64,000 bases of DNA from Cucumis sativus. Its lineage: Eukaryota; Streptophyta; Magnoliopsida; Cucurbitales; Cucurbitaceae. The stretch is from positions 1,860,001 through 1,924,000 of the forward strand of contig NC_026659.2 of assembly GCF_000004075.3 (NCBI RefSeq), in the 5' to 3' direction. The translations under genes and the position numbers were made by a program. Below the pieces are notes generated by a model, which saw only the letters and a program-made list of their open reading frames with translations, made no database searches and was not told the DNA's origin. Numbering within the stretch: the stretch's first letter is position 1; each line of letters starts with the position of its first letter. Below are positions 39,684 through 51,386 of this stretch, piece by piece.

Positions 39684-40843
39684 CCCACTCTTCACGGACT
39701 TTATTCCCATTTTTCTAATTTATGTCCCTATCAATATACCCTTTTCATTTCAACCTTTACCTTTCTAATTAAAATAAATTAGAAACATTTTTAAAAATAA
39801 TAAAATAAATTAAAATATTTACAAGTAAAATTTTAAATTTTATTCTTATTTTTATGATTTATAATCTACTAATTATAAAAAATAAGATTCTATCTAATTG
39901 TTTTTTTCTTAGGAAACAAAATTATTGAGAAAAGATTTAGAAAAATATATGAGAAGGTTAGTGGTAGAGAGAGAAACTCAAAATTGGGGATGGATATATA
40001 AGTTAATGCAAAAGGGACCTAGTGAGCAATATACCCCCAACGATAATGTCAATTTTAATTAAAAGCAATTGGTCCCTATGCTTTATATAATTGTACCATA
40101 GAAAAAATGTTGGCACATGCCCCTTTGTCACACACTATATAAATTTTGTTGGCCCCTTAGCTTCTTTAATTTCTCTTGTTCATTTATCATATCTAATCTA
40201 ACTCATGTGAATTCATTTACTTCCAATGAGATTTCCCTACACCAAATTTTACAAAAATTAAACTATATACATATACATACATATGTATAAATAAAGATGT
40301 TTTGATGATGCTTCCTAAGGAACATGAAATCATGGTCTTACTCCAAATTACGTCTCTCCAATTTCTTGTGAAGGGGTCCCTTTTAATTATTGTACACTAT
40401 AAAATTATATCCCATCCCACTCACCATAAGATAATAAAATATAATACATTCAAAACTGTCTGAGATTGTGTAAATTAAATCAAATTGTTTTAGGGTAGGG
40501 AAAGAAATGAGTCTTCAACTAATGTAAATTCAAAAGTCTATCTCGATTCAACATGGTGAGTCTAATTTATATGAACTTCATTTTGTTTTAACGATTTTTA
40601 ATGTAACTCTCTTTTTTACTGTTTTAACGTTTTACAATCTTATTTTCATTTTACACGATAACAATTTCAAATTTTCAACCTCTTAAACAATCTTAAGATT
40701 ATGCTATATCAACAATATATATGCTAGAGATATACATATTTTAATTAGAAATTACATCTTATATATCTAAAAACTATAATTTTAGTTGTGTAATTGCATT
40801 TACATTTATATGTTTCTAATTATGTTTAATTTAATTTAATTTA

Positions 40844-41068
40844 AGGTTGTTTTCAGATATAGCAAAATGAATCAAGATATCACTGTCTATCTATGACGTC
40901 TATCTACGATGGATTGCGGTAGACACAAGATAGCCTATTTATTATCTGTATTTGTCGGACTACTATTTGTATCTATATGTATTTTGGTCTATTATATTAT
41001 AGTCTATTCACACACACATAGTAATATTTTACTATATTTTTAAAAATATCGTTTAAAATAATTGCCTT
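40844..41068. mobile_element. GATA/TATC-type palindromic MITE (family B, copy 2)
   Basis: It opens with TTGTTTTCAGATATAGCAAA and TATCACTGTCTATC. It closes with ATAGTCTATTCAC, then TAATATTTTACTATATTTTT and a TTTAAAATAATTGCC end. The ends are imperfect inverted repeats (ATATAGCAAAAT against ATATAGTAAAAT). The centre is rich in CTATC/GATAG words. It shares its plan with the element at 23786-23963. I recall such elements as common in cucurbit DNA. Confidence 0.6.
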
Positions 41069-41821
41069 ATTTAATCAAAAGAATTCTTTGTATTAACTTG
41101 AGGTATCAAAAGAAATTAAAAATTAGCATGAGGATAAATGTGTCATTAATGTCTTAACCAACAAATTTGCAACAAAACTCATAGTAATTAATAGGGAAAT
41201 TAAACAATTATTTCGAATGATTAAATAAGTTAAATATATATATGAAAGTACACTAAATTAAATGAAAGGCCATGATTTAACTATTCATTCATAGGATTTA
41301 GTCTCACTAATTTTACGATCAACAAAAATGACATAAGATTATATTTTTGACTTGTTATTAATCATGTGAATGATAAATCAATTTCCACTTTATCTCTTTT
41401 TGTGTAATGTGACAAGATAGATTTTCTCTCTTTTAATAAAGTGTTTCCAATGTGATTATTTTAGCTTCTCCAAGCAAAAAGATCCCAAGAAGTACTTTTA
41501 TTATTTTATTTATTTATTTTATATTTTTGTCATTTCTTACCTTCATTATTATTTATTTTATCCCCCACCTCCATCTATACATCCAAGGTTTTGGAAGCTT
41601 TTGTCTCACCGATACCAATTCTCTTCAACACTCGCATGATTTTGGTTAGCTTTTGCCTTTCCACATTGCTCTCTTCTTCTTTCCTTTTTTTCCCCCTTTT
41701 GATTAAATTATGAATTATTAAAAACATTCTCTACTTAAGACAATAAAAAGCTTACCTATATTAATTTTGAGACAATAATAAAAGAACTTACATTATTGAT
41801 TTTACACTACACTATATATAA

Positions 41822-41825
<4 letters not shown>

Positions 41826-41871
<46 letters not shown>
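41826..41871. repeat. Long TA microsatellite, (AT)23
   Basis: A perfect AT run of 46 bp flanked by GTGC and GCATG, the longest simple repeat in the window. Confidence 0.95.
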
Positions 41872-41874
<3 letters not shown>

Positions 41875-44800
41875 TGTTATTAACTTCCAAGCATACATTA
41901 CATAAAATTCATACCTTTGAGTGGAAATATATTATGATAAAAGAGCTTGAAATGTATACTTTGTTTGATGTTGAGATGTCTAACTGACCCAATTGTGTTA
42001 GAGGGTTTGGTATGATTTCCCCTCCTTTTTATCATTTATTTCCTCACCATGTGACAAATCATCCCACAAAGCTTCATAAAGTGCTTCCCACTATTTTTGA
42101 CATTTGCACAAAGAAAATGCTTCAACCTATGAATCATTAAAGGTTAGAAAATATATATATAAGTGCTTTTTTTTCTTCCAAAGAGACTGTAGAAACTATT
42201 TATTAATCTATCAATTATTGCAAAATTGCAAATTCTAGTCTCTAACTAATAACTAACCTTCCTTCTATACATTTTGAAAAGAAAATGACTTTTTTTTAAA
42301 ATTAAAATGCCATTTTAAACTTATATTTAATGGAGCATTTAAAAAAAATTAAAATATTTATAAACGAGAATTTAATGATAAAAACATATAGACTTTTGCT
42401 TTATCCATATGACTGATAGGAATATATGAATGTCTATCAAATGTTTGTTAATGATAGAATTTAAAATTTTATTATAACTTGTTTTAACCATTTTTCTATT
42501 TAATTTGATTGATTTATTTAAGAAAGTTTTTGTAATCTTCTAGTATAGTCATTAAAATTATAATAATTTTTTTTATCCAATGCAACAATAAAATTTAACC
42601 TTTTTAGAAACTAAATTTAATATTTATTAAAAATCAAAATGATAATTAAACCAAATCTATATTATTGTTTTACCCAATTTTATAAACATTAACCACTAAA
42701 TTTAATAATCATAGAAAGCATATATGGTTAAAATTATTAAAAATACGTTCAAAGTTCTCTACCCATTAGATAAGAGAATTGTCGTAAATATACAAATGAG
42801 TAGAATTATTGTAATTAGTACGACACATATAATACAGTTTATTCAAATGGGTCCTGTTTTAATTATTGGAGAAGAGAGACAAGAGAAAGTGTTCACGTGA
42901 AGGTGTTCGGACCCCATTTTTCCCAACCATTTTGGCCATTAGGGTTTAATAGAGCTTCCAAAAGTGGCATCACCCACACCAATTCCCTTTTATTTCCCCA
43001 AACTAATTTCTCTTCGTTCTAAAGAAAAAAAATGTCAAATGGAATAAATTACCCCAAAGTTCTTCTTTAGAAGACGAAAAAAAAAAAAGTAATACATTGC
43101 TTCATGCACCAATTTATCCATATATTGCTCGAATCCTTCTCGTGGGTATATATTCTTTGCTTTTTAAAAACCATCTAAAATCACTTCAATTCCGAAACTT
43201 TCTTTCAAGTAATTATTTCTCTTTTTTACTCTTATAGTTTATTACAAGATCAGTTTTTTTTCTTATCATGAACTGGATGGATGAAAAATTGTGAATTGTA
43301 AATTAAATTCAACTAATCACGTTGTTTTTAATTTTGTAGCATAATCACACAGAAATCTAAGAAAAGGTGTATTCTAAGTTCTTCAAAATATTATATATTC
43401 TATATCTTTTGGAATTTGGATAGTATAGAATAAGTCAATTATACATTATACATTATGGTTGAGAAAAAAAAAGAGTCAACATTTATAGTTGGACAATTAA
43501 TAAATAGATTCCAAATCTACTTAAGTAGGTCTAGACAGAATCTTCATATAACTATTTATTTACATTTATGGCAGAAATTAACTACATTTTGCAATGGATG
43601 GACCAAATAATTAAATACTAGCTAGTAATTATGGTTTAGGCCCCATTTCTTAATTAATGTAAATTTCCCTTGTTAATTTGTTATTAATTAGCTTGTATAT
43701 AGATGTTAAAAAAAAACCATGAGACAAAAAAATATTGACCTATCCAACTCTACTTATACATTTTGGGGGTTGTAGTATTTATGTCTTTATTTATAAGCTA
43801 AATATATTAAATACAAATGAACAAAAACTATGTAAATTAGATTAGTTTAACTATCAAATTATTGATAGGAAATATTAATGTACCTTCATTTTGTTTAATT
43901 GGCCCATCAACAACATTTAATTCCCTAATTACAAAAATGAATCATTTAGTAATATTTAGCATTCTTATTTGTCCTTGTACACATTAAACACAAGTCCTTT
44001 TTTTAGTACACATTAAAAATAAGTAATTTGTTAGAAATAATTATAATAAATTGAAACGAGAATATATATTTTCTTTGTTTTATTTATGAATTTTATTTTC
44101 AAACAAATGATCGTAAATAATAAAATTACTTAACATATTTACCAAATATAATAAAATTTTAAATTCTATTAATATTTAAGATTGACGGGCTTTTATTTGT
44201 TTCTATTAATGTTATAGGTAAAATATTATAAGTGTTAATGTACGAGTAAGTAAACATTCTTTAAATTTATTTTAGTATGACAAATGCTAGGTGAACACTA
44301 ATTGTGCGAGTTATAAAAGAAGTTCGTACAAATCAAACATCTAAATTTGAAGCTGACGACGTAGATTTTATGCTATTATAGGTGTAAGTGATTTTTTTTT
44401 TTAAAGAAAAGAATAGTTTTGTTTTAAGCTGAAAGGAGTCATGGTATAAAGAAGTGCTCAAGGATCAATTTACACAAATGGCCCGAAGAAGCCCAATTTT
44501 TACAGGTTTACAGTTAGAGAGGTCTTAATGGGCCAATGGCCCAACTATTTGGCACTTGATCATAGCTATGTTTAATCTTATTTATAAATGTGTTTTAATT
44601 ATTCGTGATAAACCCTATTTGTTATATTTAAATGTTTTAGCCTAATTGCTACATTTATTTTTGAAATGCAGAAGAGATGTATTTTTTTTAATTATTATTC
44701 TTTTGAAATTTTAAGTATCAAATAAGGTTCAATTGCTCGACCATGTCCATCATCTACTCTCAAATGTTTAAACTTAATTGTGGTATTTAAAATTAGTCAT

Positions 44801-45081
44801 TGTAGCAATTTGATAAAAATAAGTTAATAATTACTATCCAATAAAAGACAACGTAGATCTATTTTCATTATGAAATTCAAAATTGATCAAATCTATAGAT
44901 ATCAAACGGAACATTTTAACTAAAATTAAAAAAACAAAAATTCAAATATGGACTTTCAAAAAATTGGAAACTCAACAAATTAATTAGTACATTTGTATAA
45001 CAATATATATTAACCCTTTCTAAGTCCACTTTTGTTAGTAATAATAGTAACTAACAAAAATTAATTACCCTATAAAAACTC

Positions 45082-45294
45082 TCAAGCAGAGAAGCAATTG
45101 AAAACCACATTGTCGGCGCCGGTGGCGGTGAACCGGAATAATCCAGTTTTTGCGGGAGCTTCTTTTTCCTTGTCGGAATTCCTCGGCCGTTGATCGGCGG
45201 GGTGTGGGTGCCTGGTCTTGACGGGGGCTTGGGCGGCGAGTTTTTTCTCGATGCGACGGCGAATGACGTAATCGTCGGGAATGAAGACATCCAT
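45082..45294 (-). CDS. Small uncharacterised plant protein, 70 residues, intronless
   Basis: A single exon encodes MDVFIPDDYVIRRRIEKKLA through to a DNVVFNCFSA C-terminus. The start at 45294 is chosen because a TATA box (45393-45400) lies about 100 bp upstream; the longer reading upstream would run into that promoter. The product is small, basic in the middle (KTRHPHPADQRPRNSDKEKE) and without signal peptide or membrane segment. Local GC is clearly higher than in the flanks, as expected of coding DNA. The FNCFSA ending with a cysteine near the C-terminus is distinctive, but I do not recognise the family. Function is unknown. Confidence 0.72.
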   Translation of the reverse strand: MDVFIPDDYVIRRRIEKKLAAQAPVKTRHPHPADQRPRNSDKEKEAPAKTGLFRFTATGADNVVFNCFSA

Positions 45295-45392
45295 AATTAG
45301 AAAGGAATGAAATGAAGAAATGAAAATTCCGGGGGAGGAGAGGAGGAAGAGATTAGAGGGGTGGTGGGGGGTGAAAAGTGTGATTAAGAGAG

Positions 45393-45400
45393 TATTTATA
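45393..45400 (-). promoter_or_regulatory. TATA box of the 70-residue gene
   Basis: On the minus strand CTATAAATAC lies about 100 bp upstream of the ATG at 45294. It supports transcription of the small gene from about 45365. Confidence 0.6.
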
Positions 45401-45559
45401 GAGTGATTAAAATTAGGAAAAGAAAGAAAAAGAGGGATATGATACCGTGGGCCAATGATCCCATGTTTTGGATTAAAAACAAGCAAAGGGTAGTGAAGAT
45501 TCATGCATGCTGCTGTACTCAGTTTTTTTTTTCTCTCTTCTTCTTCTTTATTTCTAACA

Positions 45560-45625
45560 AACCATGTGAGGGTTTTCCGTCTGTGTGGTTCGAACCCCTA
45601 ATCTTTATCGAGAATATAATGTCTT
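45560..45625 (-). repeat. tRNA-like B-box remnant
   Basis: On the minus strand the sequence reads AAAGATTAGGGGTTCGAACC, containing a perfect GGTTCGAACC B-box. No cloverleaf can be formed: the T-stem halves do not pair and no A box is clear. It is most likely part of an old SINE-like repeat rather than a tRNA gene. Confidence 0.4.
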
Positions 45626-45842
45626 AAACTATGTTTAGTTAAATATATATGTCTACATTGAAATATACATAAATACACTGATATCAAATATTAACGTTAC
45701 TTTAATTTTTGTACCCTTCAAATATGTTTTTCTAAAAGCCATTTTACAACAATATTAACAAATACTATTGTTACAAATACAATAAATTGATTAGCGTGAT
45801 TTTATAATATATTTATATTTATATCTAAAATAATTTATAATA

Positions 45843-46116
45843 TATAATACTACTGCAAGCAATAAGGTTTCGTTCGACGCATACATGTGTTAGCAAATTC
45901 ATCAAAACACGTATGAAATTATCTATTACAACACCAAAACCAACGTCGAGATTGGCACAACCGACGTGCAAACATGACGACGTCAGCAAAAACTTTTGTC
46001 CAACGAAAACTTCGCCCAACTCGCACGACATTTGAGAAAACCTCATCTGATGTACGGTCGAACCGTCGATAATAAGTATCTTGCCGACGTGTTTTGTACG
46101 TCGGAAAAACTTGTTT
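45843..46116. mobile_element. Possible CACTA-like non-autonomous element
   Basis: A 275-bp island of higher GC holds repeated CGACGT/ACGTCG words in both orientations, including the hairpin CCGACGT-7nt-ACGTCGG at about 46082-46103. The left edge (ACTACTGCAAGCAATAAGG) and the right edge read in reverse (ATTACAAACAAGTTTTTCC) loosely resemble CACTACAAGAAAA-type ends. Sub-terminal CCGACGT repeats are typical of CACTA elements. The ends are weak, so this is tentative. Confidence 0.4.
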
Positions 46117-46530
46117 GTAATATTTTTTAATATATTGTTATTTATTTATTTTCATCGTTGGAATCAAATTCGATTTAAATTCTAAACACAGTTAATGTAG
46201 AACTAATGAAAAATTATTAAAATATCAAATCAAAATTATATTACATTTAATTTAAATATTAAAAGAAGTACACAAGAAACTGTACATCATATTGCTATAA
46301 AAAAACGTGGGGATGGATTTCTATTAAGTTAAAAGGAATACATATAGTAAGTAAATGGATTTGGATGTGAATAATTTTTGTCACCATCTTGAAGTGAAAA
46401 TGACCTAAAGTTATTTTTAATGGTAGGAATAATAATAAACTATAAAACAAAATCTCCATAAAATTTATTTCCACTTCAAATGAGACAGAAAATCTCCACT
46501 TTAAATAGAATCATGAGAATGGAGGAAATG

Positions 46531-46556
46531 TATATATATATATATATATATATATA
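46531..46556. repeat. TA microsatellite
   Basis: A perfect TA run of about 26 bp in intergenic DNA. Confidence 0.85.
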
Positions 46557-48170
46557 ATAGAAGAATAAATTCCACTCTTGTCTTGATTTAATATTATTTT
46601 TCTATATATAAATACCATGTCCAAACTTTATTCTTTTTTATATGTTTTATTAAAGAGTTTTAATTTTTCCTTTTTTTAAAAAAAAAATAATAAAAACTCA
46701 CTCCATCATATCAATATTTAGAGATATATTGTTTTATGTTATGGAATGAGGCATGATTTTCTTTCATACTTGTATGATTAGAGAAATAAAAATACATTTA
46801 GAAATAAAGTGATGGGAAGAAAGGCAAGAATAATTCAAAGAAATGTAAACTTTCTTTCTCACCAACCATAGTTGTAGAATAGTTTAGAACTTGGGATTAA
46901 ATTTAATTCACACTAACAAAGAAATCAAAATAGTGGAAGAAAATTATTTATATATTTCTAAAATAATTAATGTCTAACAAATCTATAGCTAGCCTATACA
47001 AGAACTTTGGTTTATAATTATTATAACCTAGAAAATTTTATTTAAATGCATACAACTACCAAAGTAATATAATGTAATGTTACATATAATAATGTGTTAT
47101 TATATGGTCTACCTTTAATATCTAGGTCTAAACTATAATTGTAAATAAATAGACCATTCACCACAATTGAGGGAGAAAATAATATCAAACAATGGGTAAC
47201 TTTACAATGGGCTAACTTCATTATTTTTTTAAAACTTGGCCAATGTTATTGCAAAGTTTAGATTTTAATTAAGAAAATCTAATAATTTCTTTCATAATTA
47301 TACCTTTGACTAATATATTATAGTACTTCATGCGACCATAAAATTTAAGGGATTTTGTGGGCATTTTTTGAAAATATTATTAACCATTTTATTCTCAAAG
47401 GTTGGTTGGAAGTACTTTTCACTTTTTTTTTTTTTTTTTATACATTTTCTATTTTATTTCGTTCTTATTTTCCCATTAATAAAGGACTAGGAAAATAAAA
47501 CTTAAAATCATATAAATCCTTAAACAACTATTCAAATCCCTACACAAAATAACCATTCCCATACATTCTCTTTTGTTTCTTGCATTCTTTCATATAGCCA
47601 AGAGAGGGGGAGTTGCCACCTTTGGACCCAACTCTTCATTGGGCTCAACCTCGAAGTCCCCAAGTCGAGGATTCTAGTTGACCCAACTTTCTTTTCGACC
47701 ATGACTTCTAAAGCCAACGAGCTCATCTCGATCTTATGTAAACATATCTTCAAATCCAAAAACCATGTGTGAAAGGTCTAATAAAATCATCACATAATCA
47801 AATCTCAAAAGACAAGTGAAGGAAACCTATGCATGCCAACCTCTTCTACGAACATATCATTATAGCTTCAAACGAAATGACTCGAGACGAACTACATGCA
47901 CATGTACACGTTTGTATCAACCTAAAATATGTTTCTTTGCCATGAATATTTGAATTAAATTCCAATGGTTACAAATATATATATATATATATAATTGCAC
48001 CAAAAGAAAAGAAAAAATAATGGAAGGATTATGAAAAAGTAAGTAAGTATAATTTTATGAGGACCCAACTACCCATAAAAAGGAACTTTTCAATGTTCAC
48101 TCTCTCCAACAACTTCCTGCAGAAACAAAAGAGAGAAATTTACAGAAAAAAAGGGTTTCCATTCTTCTGT

Positions 48171-48216
48171 CTTTCTTTCTTTCTCCTTCTTTCTTCTTCT
48201 TCTTCTTCTTCTTCTT
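48171..48216. repeat. CTTT/TTC microsatellite in the remorin 5' leader
   Basis: (CTTT)n is followed by (TTC)8-9, ending about 56 bp before the remorin ATG. It therefore probably lies in the 5' UTR, where length variation could affect expression. Confidence 0.8.
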
Positions 48217-48271
48217 TACCAAATTCAGTTTGACAAAGACAGACATTGTGGCTAAGCTCAAGGAATACGTT

Positions 48272-50892
48272 ATGGCTGCCGATGACTCTGAACCTGACCA
48301 ACCACCCCCTCAAAACGACGTCGCTCCCATTTCTCTTCCTCACAGTACTATACTTTTACTTTCCCTCTCCTCTCCTGTCTTTTCTTTCTGTTTTTCCCGG
48401 AAAGTTTTTCTTTTTCTTGGGAAAATCTTTACTTTCCCGGAAATATAGTTTGCAAGTTAATGTACTTAGACTTCTTATTTAATTTTACGTTTTATAATAG
48501 AATTCATAATGTATGAATTTCCCATTGTTTATAAAAACGGACAAAAACATTCATCGTTTTACATATTCTTTACCTCCACTATTTTTCATTCACAAATAAT
48601 CAACTCTCTTTTTTTCTTCTTCTTGTGATTAAGTACATTTTATTTTATTTCAATTAAGTCATGTTTATATCACAAATTTTCTTTAATTCTTAATTTTATT
48701 TTATTTTCATACAAATTGACAACATTAAAAGTATAATATTTGATAATACCCTATAGATATTAATTTTTCTATATTTAAAAATATTATTATTTTTGTTTGT
48801 TTCCATGTGAAAGAAGCAAAATAATAAAGTTCATCTTTAAGTTTGAATTGTTTTTACATAATTTTCACAAATATACAAACCAATAATGTCTTTTTTACTT
48901 AAAAAGCATTATTCACAATTAAATGTTAACACAAAAAAAAATTGTTTAAAAACATTTCCCAAACAATGTTTCATCTGAAATTTGAATTATTGAATGAAAT
49001 TATTCAATTATTCAATTGCATCAAAATGTAAGAATTAATTATTAGAAAAAAGAAGAAGAAAAAAGCAGTTTTTGATTGTACTGTTAATACACTGCCATGA
49101 GTAATCAGAATCAGCTTTTTCTATATTTACAGCTTTATTGCCTTTTCTCTCTCCCTCAAATTTATTAGGCTTTAAATAATTATTTGAGCAAATTGTAAAA
49201 TAATAAACATAAATTGTAACTTTCTTATAAGTTTGAAGTTAAAAGTTTTTTGTTTTTGCAATTTACTCTTTTTTTATCTTTTGTCGAGACTTGTTTTATT
49301 TTAGTTTGAGTTTTATTTATTTATTTATTTATTTATTTATAAGCATGTAACTAATAATGAAGATTTTATTAAGATTTATTAAAATTGTATGATTTGAATT
49401 TAGATAATTAAAATTATAGGGATTTTTTTTTGGTTTTGTTTATGAAAGGTGTGATTGATGACATGATGCATCAATTTTCAAATTTCCTAAGAGAATGAAT
49501 TTGGAAAGAAAGTAATTTGAATTGATTTGTTTTCCCTTTATTTGTTGGGGACTTGTTTGGAAACAAACATGCAACAGTCATGAAAGCAATAATAATGGCA
49601 ATAACATTTAGAAAGAAATAAAGAAACAAACTTTATTTTACCATTTCGTTCTTACAAAATCACTTTGTTTTCTTTGGTTCATGTGATCTTTTCTTCTTAT
49701 TATTGGCTCATTTCTTCTCTGACAAAGACAAAATATAAAATGACAGAGATTTCAGATTCTTCTGAGAAAATTGATGCTGCAAAGGACAGAGGTAAGAGAG
49801 TAAAAAAAAACACCGTTCTCTTTTGATTTTCTTGTCAATCTAAACCTATAGAAGTGTATGGTAAAAGTAGAAAGGAAAACAAAGAAATTTTGATGAAATG
49901 AAGTTGAGGATACTGTTTCATGAGATTAGTTTTTCTCAGATATTGCATTGGCTCGGGTCGAATGGGAGAAGAAGATGGCATTGATAAAGGCATGGGAGGA
50001 GAGTGAAAAGATCAAAGCAGAGAACAAGTAAAATACAGAATTTTTCTCTATTGTTGAGTGTTTAGTTATTTATTTTTGTACCCTTGAATTTTTGTATTTG
50101 TTTCAAAAATACTCATGTACTTTTAAAAGTTAACGTTTTATCATTGGAGAAGAAGTTGTCTAGATTCTGAACGAAAGTGGCGTATGCTATGGTGTAGTAG
50201 GTGATGTAGAACGAAAATATGAACAACCACAGATCTAAGTTTTAGTTTTGAAAAATATGAAGAATTTATATTTCAATGGTAGTTTTAAAACGTTTATGAA
50301 AGTTGAGGGTATATTGAAGCTTTTGAAAGTAAAGAGTTAGGAAACAAAAGATTGAGTTCTTTTTAACATGTTTGAAATGTTTGGACAGGGCATACAAAAG
50401 GCTTTCTGCAGTTGAATCTTGGGAGAATACCAGAAAGGCTTCCATAGAAGCGCAACTGATGAAGATAGAGGTAAATTGGCTTTTGATCATGTATAGTTTA
50501 ATAATTCTCACTGATTATAGACTTAGATTTCTCGATCCACGTTTCAAAGCGTTTTGGTTTTTGTGAAATGACAGGAAAAAATGGAGAAGAAGAAAGCAGA
50601 GTATGCTGAGCAAATGAAGAACAAAATCGTTGGAATTCACAAGGAAGGTGAAGAGAAGAAGCAACCATTGAAGCAGAACGAAAAGAACATTGCCTCAAGG
50701 TTGAGGAAACGGCAGAAAAATATCGTACTTCAGGGTTCATACCAAAGACTCTACTCAAATGCTTCAGTGGTTGAAATGCTGAGGGGTTATAAAAACAGAT
50801 TCCTATCTCAGATTTGTACTTTGATTTTAGTCTTTGTTTGGTATTATATTGAATTAGGAGATGAACACTTTAGTGTTCTTTTTTATGTATAA
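48272..50892 (+). CDS. Remorin, with an apparent one-base frameshift before its C-terminal anchor
   Basis: Five exons: 48272-48344, 49747-49791, 49940-50027, 50389-50470 and 50575-50892. Splice sites are GT..AG and phases close to 201 residues as written. The conserved Remorin_C domain is plain: IALARVEWEKKMALIKAWEE, AYKRLSAVESWENTRKASIE, AQLMKIE, EKMEKKKAEYAEQMKNKI. Remorins are plasma-membrane nanodomain coiled-coil proteins. At about 50656-50666 the frame departs from the family. The open frame reads EEKKQPLKQNEKN and continues to 50892. The next frame carries the expected ending, IEAERKEHCLKVEETAEKYR and then a LLKCFSG terminus with a stop at 50772-50774. One base is therefore missing relative to the family. 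The anchor that would attach the protein to the membrane is lost in the written frame. The N-terminus (24 residues before intron 1) is short and Pro-rich. Confidence 0.88.
49311..49340. repeat. TTTA microsatellite in remorin intron 1
   Basis: About seven TTTA units in the long first intron (48345-49746) of the remorin gene. Confidence 0.8.
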
Positions 50893-51386
50893 AGATTGTA
50901 TCAGTTTGCTGTATTTTACCCAATGATCACTTATGTCATATGCACTGATTCAGTTAAAAATGGTAGTGTTAATCATTCTGGAGATTGGTTCAAAGAATCC
51001 AGTTTTGCTTGAAATAGGTTCTTTTCTTGCGTCGGATAGCAAGTCGAAACGATATATCATTTACCATTCGATAAAAGAGGGGGATTATACAGCAACTAAA
51101 TGAGGTTCTGGAAAAGTTTTCACGGTCAAGAATCAAGTCAGCATTCTGTGTAGGCAAATAATGGTTCATGGTCGAAATACAGTTCGATACCGGAATGAAT
51201 AGTAATCACTGTACTAGCAAAAGAACAAGCTTTTTACATACAAACATGGCTGGCTGCATATATTACACAAACTGAATGAGTTTTGCTAAAAAAAATTCTA
51301 CTTCCAACAGTTATCACTTACACAGCACAAGACAACTATGGTCCGATTCGATATTTAAGCAGTAGACCAAGCGCAACCGGTATTCA
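50893..51386. other. Convergent 3' region of remorin and tetraspanin genes
   Basis: It holds the 3' UTRs of two tail-to-tail genes. No further exon or repeat is seen. Confidence 0.5.

Larger units (their letters stand above)
35814..45081. other. Large gene-free intergenic tract
   Basis: About 9.3 kb between the NT-C2 gene and the small 70-residue gene. The first 300 bp are the promoter and leader of the NT-C2 gene. I see no supported exon elsewhere. Recognisable items are a paired G-box/ABRE-like site (39645-39683), a possible core promoter with CACTATATAAATTTT near 40133, a GATA-type MITE (40844-41068), a long TA microsatellite (41826-41871), a CACGTG near 42893 and paired TGGGCC/GGCCCA sites at about 44532-44544. 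Confidence 0.5.
45401..48271. other. Intergenic tract between divergent genes (70-residue gene and remorin)
   Basis: It contains a decayed tRNA-like B-box sequence (about 45560-45625), a CACTA-like remnant (about 45843-46116), TA microsatellites (46531-46556 and about 47977-47992), a higher-GC block of unknown origin at 47530-47900, and the remorin leader. The ORF at 47532-47759 on the minus strand shows no domain I recognise. Confidence 0.5.

Noticed and set aside
41452-41649. 65-codon plus-strand ORF
   Set aside because: Hydrophobic low-complexity run from T-rich DNA with no splice sites or family signature.
45585-45605. Possible tRNA T-arm (GGTTCGAACCCC on the plus strand)
   Set aside because: The flanking five-base stem halves do not pair and no D-arm or acceptor stem can be found. 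It is listed as a SINE-like remnant instead.
47532-47759. 75-codon minus-strand ORF in a higher-GC block
   Set aside because: No motif, no homology I recognise and no promoter features. It could be transposon debris but cannot be supported.
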